Shown here one piece after another: positions 24,709 to 32,024 of a DNA stretch of 57,213 nucleotides. The stretch is from an uncultured Lachnospiraceae bacterium. GTDB lineage: Bacteria > Bacillota > Clostridia > Lachnospirales > Lachnospiraceae. The translations under genes and the position numbers were made by a program. The stretch covers positions 1 through 57,213 of the forward strand of contig CANCYO010000012.1 of the NCBI GenBank assembly GCA_947382415.1, given 5' to 3'. The notes beneath the pieces are model-generated. The model was not told the DNA's origin, made no database searches, and saw only the letters and a program-made list of their open reading frames with translations. The stretch's first letter is position 1, and the number at the start of each line of letters is the position of its first letter.

Positions 24709-26256
24709 GTGACGCAGAAGAGCAGAACGGAATACTCCGCACGCAATACCACGGTGGCAATCATAGCGCGGGTCAGCGCTATTTTGATAGGATTTGCGGC
24801 GCGAGTGGTTTTTACCCACACGCTGAGTCAGGATTATGTGGGGATCAACGGCCTGTTTACGGATATTTTGAATGTGTTGGCACTCTCGGAGCTGGGGGTG
24901 GGAACGGCGATTACCTATGCCCTGTACCGGCCCATCGCTCAGGGAGATATTGAGAAGCAGAAGTCTCTGATGCGTCTGTACCGGTTTTTCTACAGGATGG
25001 TGGCAGGGATTGTGCTGGTGTTGGGACTGCTTGTCATCCCTTTCATGGACATATTGATCAAGGACCAGCCGGCAGTGGGGCATCTGACACTGATCTATCT
25101 GATGTATCTGGCCAATTCGGTGTGTTCCTATCTGTGGGTCTATAAAAGAACTCTGATAGATGCCCATCAGCTCAGCTATATCGGAGTGCTGTACCAGACG
25201 GGCTCATGGGTTCTGCAGAATATTCTGCAGATCATCGTGCTGCTTACCACGGGCAATTACATTCTTTATCTGTCAATTTTGATTCTGTGCACGGTACTGA
25301 ACAATGTGGCCGTGTCCAGACATGCCGATAAACTGTATCCTTATCTGCGTGATAAGGAGGTGGCGCGGCTCTCGAAGGAGGAGCGCTCGGGCATTTTCAG
25401 CAATATCCGCGCCATGCTCATGCACAAGGTGGGAAATGTGGCGGTGAACAATACGGACAATCTGCTGCTGTCGGCGCTGGTGGGAACGGTGAGCGTGGGA
25501 AAGTATTCCAATTATTTCCTGATCATCGGCTCCGTCAAACAGGTGTTGGATCAGATGTTTCAGGGCATTACTGCAAGTGTGGGCAATATGGGCGTGGAGG
25601 CGGGCCGTGAGAGGATCAAAAAGATATTTGAGGCGTCCTTTTTCATGGGACAGTGGGTGTACGGACTCACGGCCATCTGTATGTATCATGTCCTGGATCT
25701 GTTCGTGGGACTGAGCTTTGGAGAGCAGTATATTTTTGACAGCCGGATTACGCTGATCCTGTGTCTGAACTTTTATCTGACAGGGATGCGGCAGGCTACC
25801 ATCGTGTTTCGGGATTCCATGGGGCTTTTCCGGTATGATAGATTCAAAGCCATCGCCGAGGCCGTGGTTAATCTGGTGGTATCGCTGATACTTGGCAGAA
25901 TCTGGGGAACGGCGGGCGTGTTTCTCGGAACCATGGTGAGCACGGTCACTACCTCTCTCTGGGTGGAGCCCTATATGCTGTATAAGCACAGGCTGCAGGA
26001 ATCCGTGGCGCCCTATTTTGTAAAATATGCCCTGTATGCAGCGGTGACTTTCCTGCTGTGGTACGGAGAGAGCTTTCTGTGCCGCTATATCACAGGGGGC
26101 TTGTGGACGGTGTGCATCCTGCGCGGGCTGTTGTGCTTTGCAGTCACCAATCTGGCGTATCTGTTATTGTATCACCGCACCAGAGAGTTTGGGCTGTTGT
26201 GGAGGAAGGCAGTGCAGCTTGCGCAGAAGTATCGGAGGGATAGGTCAGAGGCATGA
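24709..26256 (+). CDS. Wzx-like polysaccharide flippase
   Basis: 515 residues from GTG 24709 with TTGGAGGG before it. Twelve or more hydrophobic segments and the MOP/MVF pattern (NTTVAIIARVSAILIGFAAR, YVGINGLFTDILNVL, GVGTAITYALYRPIA). Moves lipid-linked oligosaccharides across the membrane. PelG already serves Pel, so a second flippase implies a second glycan made by GT4, GT2 and the Stealth enzyme. The stop overlaps the next start (ATGA), tying the peptide module to this operon. Confidence 0.9.
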   Translation: MTQKSRTEYSARNTTVAIIARVSAILIGFAARVVFTHTLSQDYVGINGLFTDILNVLALSELGVGTAITYALYRPIAQGDIEKQKSLMRLYRFFYRMVAGIVLVLGLLVIPFMDILIKDQPAVGHLTLIYLMYLANSVCSYLWVYKRTLIDAHQLSYIGVLYQTGSWVLQNILQIIVLLTTGNYILYLSILILCTVLNNVAVSRHADKLYPYLRDKEVARLSKEERSGIFSNIRAMLMHKVGNVAVNNTDNLLLSALVGTVSVGKYSNYFLIIGSVKQVLDQMFQGITASVGNMGVEAGRERIKKIFEASFFMGQWVYGLTAICMYHVLDLFVGLSFGEQYIFDSRITLILCLNFYLTGMRQATIVFRDSMGLFRYDRFKAIAEAVVNLVVSLILGRIWGTAGVFLGTMVSTVTTSLWVEPYMLYKHRLQESVAPYFVKYALYAAVTFLLWYGESFLCRYITGGLWTVCILRGLLCFAVTNLAYLLLYHRTREFGLLWRKAVQLAQKYRRDRSEA

Positions 26257-26372
26257 GGGAAGAGGCGGACAGACAAGCGGGTATGCGGAGGGAAGCAGAT
26301 AGTCAGACAGATATGAAGAAGGAAGCGGACGGGCAAACGGGTATGCGGACAGGCATGGACGGGCGCGGGCAG
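26253..26372 (+). repeat. Four 30-nt in-frame repeats at the gene start
   Basis: Units encode MREEADRQAG, MRREADSQTD, MKKEADGQTG and MRTGMDGRGQ. Each begins with ATG, giving four possible start codons in phase. Confidence 0.8.
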
Positions 26373-27641
26373 GTCTTCACACGGGAGGAGCGCTGCCTGT
26401 TGGCGCTGCTTGGGGAGGCGCTGACGGGTGTTTCCCAGAGTTTTCCGGAAGCGGTTCCGGAATCTGTTATGGAAGGTTCTGATGCGGGTTCTAACACGGG
26501 TTCTGATGTGGGTTCTGGTGCAGGTCTTGATACTGCTCCTGTGGATTGGGAGCGTCTGGTTCATATGGCGGAGCGGCATGGGGTGCTGCCCCTGCTGTAT
26601 GATGTGTTGGCGGAAAGGGAGGAAGTGCCGTCCAATCCGAGTAGACGGGCGGCAGATTCCGCCAGACAGACGGTGCAGCAGAGCTATCGGCTGTTGTTTT
26701 TATGCAAATATCTGATGGCGGGACTGGAGCAGGCCGGAGTGCAGGCAGTGCTCTTAAAAGGCGTGGGGACGGCGGCATATTATCCCGTGCCGGAGCTTCG
26801 CAAGGCGGGGGATGTGGATATTCTGCTGCTTCGTCCGCAGGAGCTTGCCCGGGCGCAGGAGGCTCTTTTGGAGATGGGCTGCAGACGTATGCAGGAACAG
26901 CCCGCCCTGCATCATGTGGCCTGGCAGGCCGACGGGGGGATTGAGGTGGAGCTGCACACCATGTTGGCGGAGCCCTTTGACAATGAGCGGATGAATCAGT
27001 ATATGGGGGAGCGGCTTGCGGACTGTGCCGGACATGTGCGCGTGGCGAATGTGATGGGGGCGCCGCTTCCTGTGCTGGAAGGAGCATATCATGCCTATGA
27101 GCTTTTGCTGCATATGCTGCAACATTTTCTGCGCTCGGGCTTCGGATTGAAGCTTCTGTGCGACTGGGTGGTGTTCTGGAACCGTGAGACGGACAGCGGG
27201 GAGCGGGAACGGTATCTGAGACTGGTGACGGAGAGCCGGGTCAAAGGCTTTTCCGACATGGTGACGCTGGCGTGCTGCAGATATCTGGGCCTGCCCATGG
27301 AGCGCGTGGCTTGGATGGGGCTTCCGGAAGATTACGCGGTGGAGCAGTTCCTGTCGGAGATTCTGGAGGCTGAAGAGTTCGGCAAATCCTCCGTAAACCG
27401 CATGGTTACGCTGAGAGGCGGCGGACTCATGGATTATGTGCGGGAGTTTCATCATCAGATGCGGTTGAATTTCCCTAAGGGCAGCAGGTGTTTTCTGCTC
27501 TGGCCTTTTTTGTGGCTGGTCACGCTCCTTCGCTTTTTGAGAAATAACCGCAGGATCAGGAAAACCTCGGGGCTTGCTATTTTAAAGAAGGCAGGACAGC
27601 GGGGGAAGATGATAGAGCAGATCGGGTTGTTTCGATTATGA
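26253..27641 (+). CDS. Nucleotidyltransferase-fold protein (NTP_transf_5)
   Basis: 462 residues. The core (residues about 150-260) has AVLLKGVGTAAYYP, RKAGDVDILLL with the D-x-D of the nucleotidyltransferase fold, and GIEVELHTMLAEPF, matching NTP_transf_5 (PF14907). Relatives occur in lasso-peptide and related peptide clusters beside PqqD and HprK-like proteins, where they are proposed to act in tailoring; others sit in polysaccharide loci. The first 40 residues are four 10-residue repeats and residues about 75-94 a second repeat, so the true start could be internal. ATG 26253 overlaps the flippase stop. No terminator is visible before the next promoter. Confidence 0.85.
   Translation: MREEADRQAGMRREADSQTDMKKEADGQTGMRTGMDGRGQVFTREERCLLALLGEALTGVSQSFPEAVPESVMEGSDAGSNTGSDVGSGAGLDTAPVDWERLVHMAERHGVLPLLYDVLAEREEVPSNPSRRAADSARQTVQQSYRLLFLCKYLMAGLEQAGVQAVLLKGVGTAAYYPVPELRKAGDVDILLLRPQELARAQEALLEMGCRRMQEQPALHHVAWQADGGIEVELHTMLAEPFDNERMNQYMGERLADCAGHVRVANVMGAPLPVLEGAYHAYELLLHMLQHFLRSGFGLKLLCDWVVFWNRETDSGERERYLRLVTESRVKGFSDMVTLACCRYLGLPMERVAWMGLPEDYAVEQFLSEILEAEEFGKSSVNRMVTLRGGGLMDYVREFHHQMRLNFPKGSRCFLLWPFLWLVTLLRFLRNNRRIRKTSGLAILKKAGQRGKMIEQIGLFRL
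26475..26534 (+). repeat. Five 12-nt in-frame repeats
   Basis: GGTTCTGATGCG, GGTTCTAACACG, GGTTCTGATGTG, GGTTCTGGTGCA and GGTCTTGATACT encode a G-S-x-x series before the folded domain. Confidence 0.8.
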
Positions 27642-27698
27642 GAAAAAACTGAACGAAGTAAACCGCCGCATAATAAACCAAATATTTTTTCAGAGTGA

Positions 27699-27727
27699 TT
27701 GACAAAAGAATCCGGATTTATTATACT
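27699..27727 (+). promoter_or_regulatory. Strong promoter of the peptide gene
   Basis: Perfect -35 TTGACA (27699-27704), 17-nt spacer, TATACT (27722-27727). This is the best sigma-A promoter seen in the window. Transcription should begin near 27733-27735. Confidence 0.85.
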
Positions 27728-27732
27728 AATAG

Positions 27733-27759
27733 TACCAGACTAGGCTTTTTGGTCTGGTA
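27733..27759 (+). promoter_or_regulatory. Hairpin at the predicted 5' end of the peptide mRNA
   Basis: TACCAGAC (27733-27740) and GTCTGGTA (27752-27759) form an 8-bp stem with an 11-nt loop, beginning at the predicted transcription start. Such 5'-terminal hairpins can stabilise an mRNA; an operator is the alternative. Confidence 0.6.
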
Positions 27760-27822
27760 TGAAGAGTAAACAAAGTGTTGTGCAGGCGCAGATTCCTGTG
27801 CCGAAGGCGGAGGAGCAAAGTT

Positions 27823-28245
27823 ATGAAGATTTATGAGAAACCTGTTGTTTTGACAAACGAGGAGCTGGCTGAGGGCGTATATGCGGGAAGCGGAAATTGT
27901 TACACCACCACAGCTACCATCATGCAGCAGCCTGCGAGCACACATGGTTATATCATTCAGGTGAATGCAACGCATGCGGCTTCGGACGGACATCACAGCA
28001 CCAATCGCCAGATAGAGGTTTCATTTAATCAGGTAGTCAATTATGTGTCCAGCGAGGCTTCGACATGCTGGGGAAGCGGTACTACCAAACTCACGTTGGA
28101 GTACGCCACAAGGAATAATGCGCCTTATCACAATAATGCCAACGAGTATATCGGCTTGGGCAATCTGGAGGTTACTTCCGGGGACGGTCTTGCAATTACG
28201 GGCTGCAGATGCGTATATTGCGATGAGGACTGCGATCAGCACTGA
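27823..28245 (+). CDS. Cysteine-bearing exported peptide with RiPP-like leader
   Basis: 140 residues from ATG 27823, with GGAGGAG seven bases upstream. The N-terminus runs MKIYEKPVVLTNEELAEGVY then AGSG: charged and without a hydrophobic signal core. VYA at residues 19-21 fits the -3/-1 rule of signal peptidases. The remaining ~119 residues are Thr/Asn-rich with beta-strand alternation (QIEVSFNQVVNYV, TTKLTLEYATRN, GNLEVTSGDGLAITG) and end in GCRCVYCDEDCDQH. There are six Cys in total, at 26, one mid-chain (TCWGSG) and four in the tail. Neighbours encode an exporter, PqqD-HprK, peptidase and nucleotidyltransferase-like protein. It has its own promoter and terminator. Family not identified with certainty; a secreted peptide or small beta protein is the best reading. 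Confidence 0.75.
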   Translation: MKIYEKPVVLTNEELAEGVYAGSGNCYTTTATIMQQPASTHGYIIQVNATHAASDGHHSTNRQIEVSFNQVVNYVSSEASTCWGSGTTKLTLEYATRNNAPYHNNANEYIGLGNLEVTSGDGLAITGCRCVYCDEDCDQH

Positions 28246-28286
28246 TCGCTTGAGAAGTAATGCATCAGAAGGATGGAATGCAGTAA

Positions 28287-28351
28287 GAAAGATGAATTAG
28301 AAAGATGAATTAGAGAGATGAGTTAGAGAGATGCATTAGAAAGATCAGTAA
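28287..28351 (+). repeat. Five 13-nt tandem repeats after the peptide gene
   Basis: GAAAGATGAATTA twice, GAGAGATGAGTTA, GAGAGATGCATTA and GAAAGATCAGTAA. They lie between the stop codon and the terminator. Confidence 0.85.
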
Positions 28352-28360
28352 GAACAGAGA

Positions 28361-28391
28361 AGAGGTTATGTGGCTGCATAACCTCTTTTTT
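28361..28391 (+). terminator. Rho-independent terminator of the peptide gene
   Basis: AGAGGTTATG (28361-28370), a 6-nt loop, CATAACCTCT (28377-28386) and a run of six T. The stem is perfect over 10 bp. Downstream expression of the exporter must come from read-through or another promoter. Confidence 0.9.
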
Positions 28392-28431
28392 CCATATAAG
28401 CAATGCAAAAAACAGATCGGGAAATCAGAGT

Positions 28432-30249
28432 ATGAAGGAAAAAATCAAATTTTTACTAAGCAGGATCAGGGCCGGAAGACTGCAGGAGATGTGGCGGCAG
28501 ACGGTCTGGATCTATCGCTATGCCAGGCGGTACTGGCTGGCCATGGTATTTTATACTTTGTTAGGGATGTTCGGCACGGTGGTATCGTTGTTGACCAGTA
28601 TGGTCTCCAAAAATCTGGTGGATATTATCACAGGACATGAGGCGGGCATGGTGGTCCAGACCTTTTGCATGATGATCGGATTGAATGTGGGGGCGACGCT
28701 GGTGGGCATGGCGTCGGACTATGCCGCCGGATGGATCGGGATGAAGGTGGACGCGGAGATCAAGGCGGACATCTTTGAAAAGATTCTTGTGACGGACTGG
28801 GAGTCTCTGACCGGTTATCACACGGGAGATCTGCTCACCAGATGGAGCTCGGACGCGTCCAATATCTCCAGCGGCGTACTGAGTTTTGTGCCTAATTTTA
28901 TCATTTATTTTTTCCGCTTTGTCAGCGCTTTCGCCATGATCCTTTATTATGACGCCTCCTTTGCCATTTTTGCGTTTCTTGGTATGCCGGTGAGTCTGCT
29001 CCTGTCCAGAACGCTGATGAACCGCATGGTCAACAATGACAGAAGAAGCGCCGCCATGGGGGCGAAGATGTCCGGTTTTAACCAGGAGGCCTTTTCCAAT
29101 GTCCAGATCATCAAGGCCTTTGATCTGGTGCGGCTGTATATCGCCCGGCTGAGGCAGCTTCAGACGGAGTATATCTCTATGAAACTGGATTTTAAAAAAA
29201 TGGCCATCGGGACTTCCCTGCTGTTGTCCACGGTGGGACTTCTGGTGTCCTATGCCTCCTACGGCTGGGGAATCTACCGGGTGTGGAGCGGCGCTATCAC
29301 TTATGGTACGATGACCATGTTTCTCACGCTGTCGGGGACATTGACGGGAACCCTGCACAATCTGACCGCGCTGGTGCCCACGGCCATCGGTCTCACCACC
29401 TCGGCGGGACGTCTCATGGATATTGTTGAGATGCCCCGGGAGGATTATACGCATGACGATGAGGTGGAGCGGTTTCGGGAGGCTCATCGGGCAGAGGGCA
29501 TCAGTCTCTGCGTCCGGGATGTGAGCTATGCCTATCGCAACGGCACGAAGGTGTTTGAACACGCTTTTCTGGTGGCCCGTCCCCATGAGGTGATCGGTCT
29601 GGTGGGACCCTCGGGGGAGGGCAAGACTACAATGATGCGTCTGATGCTGTCTCTGATCGCTCCTCAGGAGGGGGAGGTGCTGCTGTGCGGCGGGAATGCT
29701 GGGGTTGAGTCCGGAAGGTACGCCGGAGACGAGTCTAAAAGTCACGCCGGAGACGATGTGATTGCGCTGACTGCCTCAGCCAGAAAGCTTTTCTCCTATG
29801 TGCCTCAGGGCAATACCTTGTTTTCCGGCACCATTGCGGAGAATATGCGGAATGTGAAGCCCGAGGCTACGGAGGAGGAGATGATAGAGGCGCTGAGGCT
29901 GGCCTGTGCCTGGGAGTTTGTGGAGAAGCTGCCGGAAGGGCTGTACAGCCCGGTGAAGGAACGGGGCGGAGGATTTTCGGAGGGACAGGCCCAGAGGCTT
30001 GCCATCGCCAGAGCGCTGCTGCGGAAGTCGCCTCTGCTTTTGCTGGACGAGGCTACCTCTGCGCTGGATGTGGCCACGGAGAGGAGAGTATTGAAAAATA
30101 TCATGCAGGACAGGTATCCCCGTACCTGTGTGGTGACCACTCACCGTCCCACAGTGTTGGACGCCTGCAGCCGTGTCTACGGTATACGGGACAGGCGCTG
30201 TATCGTGCTGGATGAAGCACAGATCGAGGAGCAGGTGAGGGGCTTTTGA
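28432..30249 (+). CDS. ABC exporter, fused membrane and ATPase domains
   Basis: 605 residues. Residues about 35-320 form a six-helix type-I exporter domain. The ATPase has Walker A GPSGEGKTT near residue 392, Q-loop YVPQGNTLF, signature FSEGQAQR, Walker B LLLLDEATSALD and H-loop VTTHRP. An acidic insertion with a short duplication (YAGDESKSHAGDD) sits after the Walker A strand. There is no N-terminal C39 peptidase, so leader removal needs a separate enzyme, for which the S26-type protein at 31560 is the candidate. Probable cargo is the peptide encoded just upstream. It starts 41 nt after the terminator with a weak ribosome site. Confidence 0.92.
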   Translation: MKEKIKFLLSRIRAGRLQEMWRQTVWIYRYARRYWLAMVFYTLLGMFGTVVSLLTSMVSKNLVDIITGHEAGMVVQTFCMMIGLNVGATLVGMASDYAAGWIGMKVDAEIKADIFEKILVTDWESLTGYHTGDLLTRWSSDASNISSGVLSFVPNFIIYFFRFVSAFAMILYYDASFAIFAFLGMPVSLLLSRTLMNRMVNNDRRSAAMGAKMSGFNQEAFSNVQIIKAFDLVRLYIARLRQLQTEYISMKLDFKKMAIGTSLLLSTVGLLVSYASYGWGIYRVWSGAITYGTMTMFLTLSGTLTGTLHNLTALVPTAIGLTTSAGRLMDIVEMPREDYTHDDEVERFREAHRAEGISLCVRDVSYAYRNGTKVFEHAFLVARPHEVIGLVGPSGEGKTTMMRLMLSLIAPQEGEVLLCGGNAGVESGRYAGDESKSHAGDDVIALTASARKLFSYVPQGNTLFSGTIAENMRNVKPEATEEEMIEALRLACAWEFVEKLPEGLYSPVKERGGGFSEGQAQRLAIARALLRKSPLLLLDEATSALDVATERRVLKNIMQDRYPRTCVVTTHRPTVLDACSRVYGIRDRRCIVLDEAQIEEQVRGF

Positions 30250-30287
30250 GTTGGAGCCTGTGGTCTCTGGGGCAGGTATTTCGGGTA

Positions 30288-31472
30288 TCAGTGGATCTCA
30301 TTCGGCCGGGCGTTCAGGTACCGGTGAATCTCATGGCGTATGGTCTCCACGGCTGCGGGCCGGGGTGTGCAGTGCAGGCGGCAGACGAGGATCTGCGCCG
30401 CCAGAGCGTCCACAAGGCGCAGGCTGCGCCCGTAAAGCTTTCCGTCCCATGCGGGGGAGATGAGGCGCTGCAGCACCAGAAGCCGTTTTTGATCCTCGGA
30501 GAGCTGTTCCACATAGTCCCGGGGGGACTGTCTTAGGAGGATGATACCGCCCAGGGGGTGGGTTCCTGTGTCTGCCAGACCGGAGCTGCCGCACCAGGGA
30601 ATACCGTGGATGAGAGCCCGGCCGTTTTCCATGGACAGGAGATTCAGGTCGCCGTTTAGGACGGGAGTCTTCAGGAGCTCGTGCCAGAGCCCGGCGTGGG
30701 TGGATTTTCCGGTGCCGGAAGAGGCCGCAAAGAGCCATGCGCTACCCTCATACAGAATGGAGGAGGAGTGCAGGACTGCCATGTCATGCCTCTGGGCCAG
30801 ATAGAGAAAGGGAAGCTGCAGGGCGTGGAAGAGATCGCTTTGGAACAAACGGGTAAAGGGTGCCGTACAGTAAAAGATACACCGGGAGGCGTCCTTTGTA
30901 AGATGCGCTTCCGCAATCTGTGCCGCAGCCGGGAACAGAAGGATATATTTTTCCCTGCATTCTATCACCGTGAGTTCTCCGCTTCTGACGAGAAGCTTTC
31001 CGTTTTCGTGGACGGCAGGGGCGTGGGCAAGTATCTGTATATGTTGGTGGGGATGTTTTGCAGGTTTGCAGGCGAAGGCGTCCAGCTCCGGCGGAAAGGC
31101 CGGACCGGGACCGGAGAGTATGCAGGTCAGGCCTGCGATGCAGAGGTATTTATGAGTGTCATCAGGCCGGGCATATTCTTCTATGGAGCCGTGGGAGGAG
31201 GGCACGAGGATTCCCCAAGAGGCGAGCCGGGAGACGAATTCCCGGATGTCTTCCTCCAGCCGGGGGAGGGCTTCGGGCTCCGTGTCATAATATTCGGCGC
31301 ATAGTTTCGTGAGCTCTTCTATGGAGCGGTCTTTTTTGAGCAGCTTCCAGAGACAGGCTCCGGTCTCGTTAATTTTTATGCCGCGCCGCTGATCGGCTAT
31401 GAGCTGACCTACGGGAAGCAGATAGGGAGTTTTGGCTATTCGTTTTAACACGTAATTTTCATTTTGTCTCAT
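30288..31472 (-). CDS. PqqD-HprK-like fusion protein
   Basis: 394 residues. Residues 1-95 are a PqqD domain (INETGACLWKLLKKDRSIEEL is the conserved core). Residues about 110-390 resemble the HPr-kinase fold, with P-loop ASSGTGKSTHAGLW near residue 250, LNGDLNLL as the Walker B-like strand and GIPWCGSSGL, a pattern seen in HprK-related proteins of lasso-peptide clusters. In those clusters HprK-like kinases can phosphorylate the peptide; here the fused PqqD domain could deliver the peptide to the kinase. The gene converges on the exporter and diverges from the S26-type gene. ATG 31472 follows GGAGGG. Confidence 0.88.
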   Translation of the reverse strand: MRQNENYVLKRIAKTPYLLPVGQLIADQRRGIKINETGACLWKLLKKDRSIEELTKLCAEYYDTEPEALPRLEEDIREFVSRLASWGILVPSSHGSIEEYARPDDTHKYLCIAGLTCILSGPGPAFPPELDAFACKPAKHPHQHIQILAHAPAVHENGKLLVRSGELTVIECREKYILLFPAAAQIAEAHLTKDASRCIFYCTAPFTRLFQSDLFHALQLPFLYLAQRHDMAVLHSSSILYEGSAWLFAASSGTGKSTHAGLWHELLKTPVLNGDLNLLSMENGRALIHGIPWCGSSGLADTGTHPLGGIILLRQSPRDYVEQLSEDQKRLLVLQRLISPAWDGKLYGRSLRLVDALAAQILVCRLHCTPRPAAVETIRHEIHRYLNARPNEIH

Positions 31473-31496
31473 GATTCATTTACCCTCCATAAAAGG

Positions 31497-31525
31497 ATTA
31501 TAGCATCGGGATGGCACAAATGCCA
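31497..31525 (-). promoter_or_regulatory. Predicted promoter of the PqqD-HprK gene
   Basis: On the minus strand, TATAAT (31502-31497) is preceded by TGC (extended -10) and, after 18 nt, by GTGGCA. The -35 region lies in a small inverted repeat, TGGCA-4 nt-TGCCA (31512-31525), a possible operator. Confidence 0.5.
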
Positions 31526-31559
31526 CAGATATTCATGCGGGGGAAGGGGAGGTAACATT

Positions 31560-31994
31560 ATGCAGGAGGAAAAAGTAAGCCCGGAGGCGCTTCTGGCAGA
31601 GGGAAGGACGATTCAGTTTCAGCCCATAGGTTACAGTATGTATCCGCTCTTTGTGCCCGGGCGGGATCAGGCTGTGGTGGCTCCCATAGGGGATGCGGCG
31701 CCCCGGAGGGGAGATGTGGTTCTCTACCGCAGGGACGGAGGCATTCTGGTGCTGCACCGTATCTGGAAGTGCAGGCGGGGCGCGTTTTATCTGGTGGGGG
31801 ACAATGAACACAAAATAGAAGGCCCTTTGCGGAGAGACCAGATCAAAGGGATCCTGGTGGGCATCGTCCGAAAGGGCCGGTATTTCTCAGTGCATAATCT
31901 GTTGTATCGGGCCGCGTCAGGGCTGTGGCTCTGGCTGAGGCCGTTTCGGCCACGTCTGGCCGGGCTTGTCTCCCGGTTTAAGAGAAGACGGTGA
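31560..31994 (+). CDS. Soluble S26-type (Ser/His) peptidase
   Basis: 144 residues from ATG 31560, preceded by GGGGAGG. Box B is GYSMYPLF with Ser26; LVLHRIWK places His66 where ER/SipW-type signal peptidases have their catalytic His (bacterial LepB enzymes have Lys); GDNEH at 80-84 is box E. The usual N-terminal membrane anchor is missing; the only moderately hydrophobic stretch is near the C-terminus (LYRAASGLWLWLRPF), followed by a basic tail. Small S24/S26 proteins like this recur with PqqD, HprK and NTP_transf_5 genes. Likely substrate: the leader of the peptide at 27823. This pairing is inferred. Confidence 0.82.
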   Translation: MQEEKVSPEALLAEGRTIQFQPIGYSMYPLFVPGRDQAVVAPIGDAAPRRGDVVLYRRDGGILVLHRIWKCRRGAFYLVGDNEHKIEGPLRRDQIKGILVGIVRKGRYFSVHNLLYRAASGLWLWLRPFRPRLAGLVSRFKRRR

Positions 31995-32024
31995 CGGTTT
32001 TGTGTCTGTCTGTGAGCCGGGCGC

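Noticed and set aside
27823..27900. Double-glycine (C39-type) leader ending GSG
   Set aside because: The leader does end in AGSG, but the exporter has no C39 peptidase and the sequence lacks the usual hydrophobic spacing before GG. The V-Y-A site and the nearby S26-type enzyme fit better, though cleavage after GSG remains possible.
26253..31994. Complete lasso-peptide cluster
   Set aside because: No transglutaminase-like B2 protease and no asparagine-synthetase-like cyclase are present, and the peptide is far longer than a lasso core.
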